Origin: Nitrosomonas sp. | GTDB lineage: Bacteria; Pseudomonadota; Gammaproteobacteria; Burkholderiales; Nitrosomonadaceae | Direction of reading: 5' to 3' | Length of the DNA stretch: 7,074 nucleotides | Assembly (NCBI GenBank): GCA_029881855.1 | Contig: JAOULU010000084.1 | Coordinates: 1-7,074 of the forward strand | Shown: positions 5,897 through 7,074 of the stretch, in pieces | How the letters are laid out: each line of letters opens with the position of its first letter | How positions within the stretch are numbered: the stretch's first letter is position 1 | The notes under the pieces: model-generated | Database searches by the model: none | What the model saw: the letters and a program-made list of their open reading frames with translations, nothing else | What the model was told of the DNA's origin: nothing | Program-made: the position numbers and the translations under genes

Positions 5897-6630
5897 TGAA
5901 TCAAGCGGGTTCAGCTATTGTTGTGGGTGTGGGGCCTGAGCGTGGTTTAGGTGCTGCATTAGCCATGTGTTTTGCTGAAAAAGGTTTACATGTTTTTATT
6001 GCTGGCCGTAGTGCAGATAAATTAAAGAATATCGTGCAACTTATTCACAATGCGGGAGGTACTGCCACCCCCATTGTGGCAGATATTACCGTTGAGCAGG
6101 ACGTGAATCAGTTGTTTGATGTTGTTCAATCACGTGGTGATACTGTTCAGGTTGCTGCCTACAATGTGGACAGTAATATCCCCGCGCCATTTTTGCAGAC
6201 TGAAGTAAAAACATTCACTACCTTGTGGCATCAAAATTGTCTGGGCGCCTTTTTATTTGCTAAAGCGTTAATGGCAATCATGCAGGCACAGCAGCAAGGT
6301 ACAGTTTTTTTTACTGGTGCGACGGGATCACTCAGAGCCAAACCGCCATTTACGGCATTTGCATCGGCAAAGGCTGGATTAAGGGCATTGGCGCAAGGTT
6401 TGGCTCGGGAGTTTTCCCCACAGGGTGTGCATGTAGTGCACACGATAATTGATGGCGCAATTGATGGTGACCGCTCACACAGCCAGTTTCCTGAGTATGT
6501 CAAAGCTAAAGGGCCAGAAGGCCTGTTACAATTGGATGCTATCACACAAACTTACTGGGCTATTCATCAGCAACCACGCAGTGCGTGGACGCATGAGTTT
6601 GATTTGCGGCCTTTTAAAGAGCCATTCTAA
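5896..6630 (+). CDS. SDR-fold protein with a non-canonical active site
   Basis: This 244-residue protein has the short-chain dehydrogenase/reductase Rossmann fold. The nucleotide motif is GVGPERGLG at 11-19, a variant of TGxxxGxG; AGRSADKL at 36-43 suits NADP(H) through Arg38; and ADIT at 62-65 is the usual adenine-ring contact. The NNAG motif is replaced by AAYNVDSN (87-94). Most importantly, the YxxxK motif reads FASAK, with Phe155 where catalytic Tyr should be and Lys159 retained. The Ser normally about 13 residues upstream is Gly or Ala (141-142). The downstream HVVHTIIDGAIDGD at 179-192 matches an SDR subgroup I recall as often having F in this position. It may therefore be a diverged reductase or a cofactor-binding non-enzyme. 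It starts inside the DUF938 stop codon and ends 17 bases before DUF1326, so it is the middle of a three-gene operon. It looks somewhat more GC-rich than DUF938 in the stretches I counted. Confidence 0.85.
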   Translation: MNQAGSAIVVGVGPERGLGAALAMCFAEKGLHVFIAGRSADKLKNIVQLIHNAGGTATPIVADITVEQDVNQLFDVVQSRGDTVQVAAYNVDSNIPAPFLQTEVKTFTTLWHQNCLGAFLFAKALMAIMQAQQQGTVFFTGATGSLRAKPPFTAFASAKAGLRALAQGLAREFSPQGVHVVHTIIDGAIDGDRSHSQFPEYVKAKGPEGLLQLDAITQTYWAIHQQPRSAWTHEFDLRPFKEPF

Positions 6631-6647
6631 ACTATTAGGAAATCATT

Positions 6648-7074
6648 ATGAGTACAATAACCGATTGGTATGTACAGGGAAGTTACTTTGAAGCTTGCAA
6701 TTGTGAAGCGGCATGTCCTTGTGTTTGGTTGCAGCCGCCATCTGAAGGTCATTGCAAATTATTAGTCGCATGGCATATTGACTCTGGTCATCTAAATGGC
6801 GAAGAATTAAACGATTTGAATGTTGCTTTGGCTTGTTTCTCGCCAGGTCACATGAAGGATGGTAACTGGCAAGCTGCTTTATATGTGGATGAGCGCGCCA
6901 GTGATGCACAATTTGATGCGATTACACAAATTTTTGCTGGTAAACAGGGCGGACATCCAGCTGTTTTAATGAGTTTTGTTACTGAGGTCTGGGGTATCAA
7001 ACGCGTAAAAATTGATTATCAAGTACAGGGAAATAAACGGCAATTGGTTATCCCCGATATTGCGCAAGTTGAAA
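6648..7074 (+). CDS. DUF1326 domain protein, 3' end outside the window
   Basis: An open frame of 142 codons runs from the ATG at 6648 to the window end with no stop, so the gene is partial at its 3' side. The N-terminus GSYFEACNCEAACPCVW (residues 11-27) is the DUF1326 hallmark: C17, C19, C23 and C25 in a CxCx3CxC arrangement, with H35 and C36 following. Later parts also fit the family, including LVAWHIDSGHL at 38-48, LYVDERASDAQFDAITQIFAGKQGGHPA at about 78-105 and IKRVKIDYQV near 125-134. The cysteine cluster suggests metal or redox chemistry, but the family has no settled function that I know of. DUF1326 genes are, as I recall, often followed by a DUF2182 membrane-protein gene, which would lie beyond this window. 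TTAGGA at 6635-6640 supplies a ribosome site. The 17-base gap after the SDR gene implies co-transcription. Confidence 0.88.
   Translation, partial: MSTITDWYVQGSYFEACNCEAACPCVWLQPPSEGHCKLLVAWHIDSGHLNGEELNDLNVALACFSPGHMKDGNWQAALYVDERASDAQFDAITQIFAGKQGGHPAVLMSFVTEVWGIKRVKIDYQVQGNKRQLVIPDIAQVE

Noticed and set aside
6231..6545. Minus-strand open frame inside the SDR gene
   Set aside because: Antisense to conserved SDR sequence; translation is a cysteine- and alanine-rich shadow.
6449..6909. Open frames at 6449-6691 (plus) and 6646-6909 (minus)
   Set aside because: They overlap the SDR and DUF1326 genes in other frames, and those two have clear family signatures.
1..7074. CRISPR array, tRNA, rRNA, insertion sequence or integrase
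   Set aside because: No regularly spaced repeats, no tRNA-like cloverleaf, no rRNA sequence and no transposase or recombinase motifs were seen.

Overview
The window is AT-rich (roughly 35-40 % GC by eye) and bacterial. It carries an intact UbiH-type flavin hydroxylase of ubiquinone synthesis, a lipobox lipoprotein and an exported ankyrin protein. Together these point to a Gram-negative, ubiquinone-using member of the Pseudomonadota. The UbiH C-terminus (ARRMIFGARG) looks more betaproteobacterial than enteric to me, but this is a weak lean and I do not name a genus. Every intact gene that ends inside the window stops with TAA.

Layout. (1) 41-1213, minus: ubiH, complete. (2) 1214-1695: a very AT-rich 482-base gap with no convincing gene. 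It holds a 15-base palindrome near the ubiH side and a -10-like box before the next gene. (3) 1696-2454 and 2565-3236, plus: two exported repeat proteins in tandem, a signal-peptide ankyrin protein and a Sel1-repeat lipoprotein, closed by a near-perfect hairpin terminator at 3260-3290. (4) 3420-3842, minus: an unrecognised small membrane protein with three predicted membrane segments and an extremely acidic C-terminal tail. (5) 3941-4000: a putative divergent promoter built around a perfect 14-base palindrome that carries a consensus TTGACA on each strand. (6) 4008-4589, plus: a full-length TetR/AcrR-family regulator that is dead, with six in-frame stop codons but no frameshift; a conventional ORF search does not show it. 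(7) 4648-5043, plus: a carboxymuconolactone decarboxylase/AhpD-like protein with an intact EX11CX2CX3H motif. (8) 5240-7074, plus: a compact gene set of a DUF938 (METTL26-like) methyltransferase-fold protein, an SDR-fold protein that lacks the catalytic tyrosine, and a DUF1326 cysteine-motif protein cut by the window end.

How the parts may fit. The decayed regulator lies directly upstream of, and co-directional with, the AhpD-like gene and divergent from the acidic membrane protein. It probably once controlled one or both, and its likely operator still looks intact. The DUF938 and SDR genes share a TAATG stop/start overlap and DUF1326 follows after 17 bases, so the three are probably one transcript of unknown purpose. 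The ankyrin and Sel1 proteins are both predicted to work in the cell envelope. The most notable items are the substitution-only regulator pseudogene with its surviving palindrome, and the DUF938-SDR-DUF1326 operon with its catalytically altered SDR.
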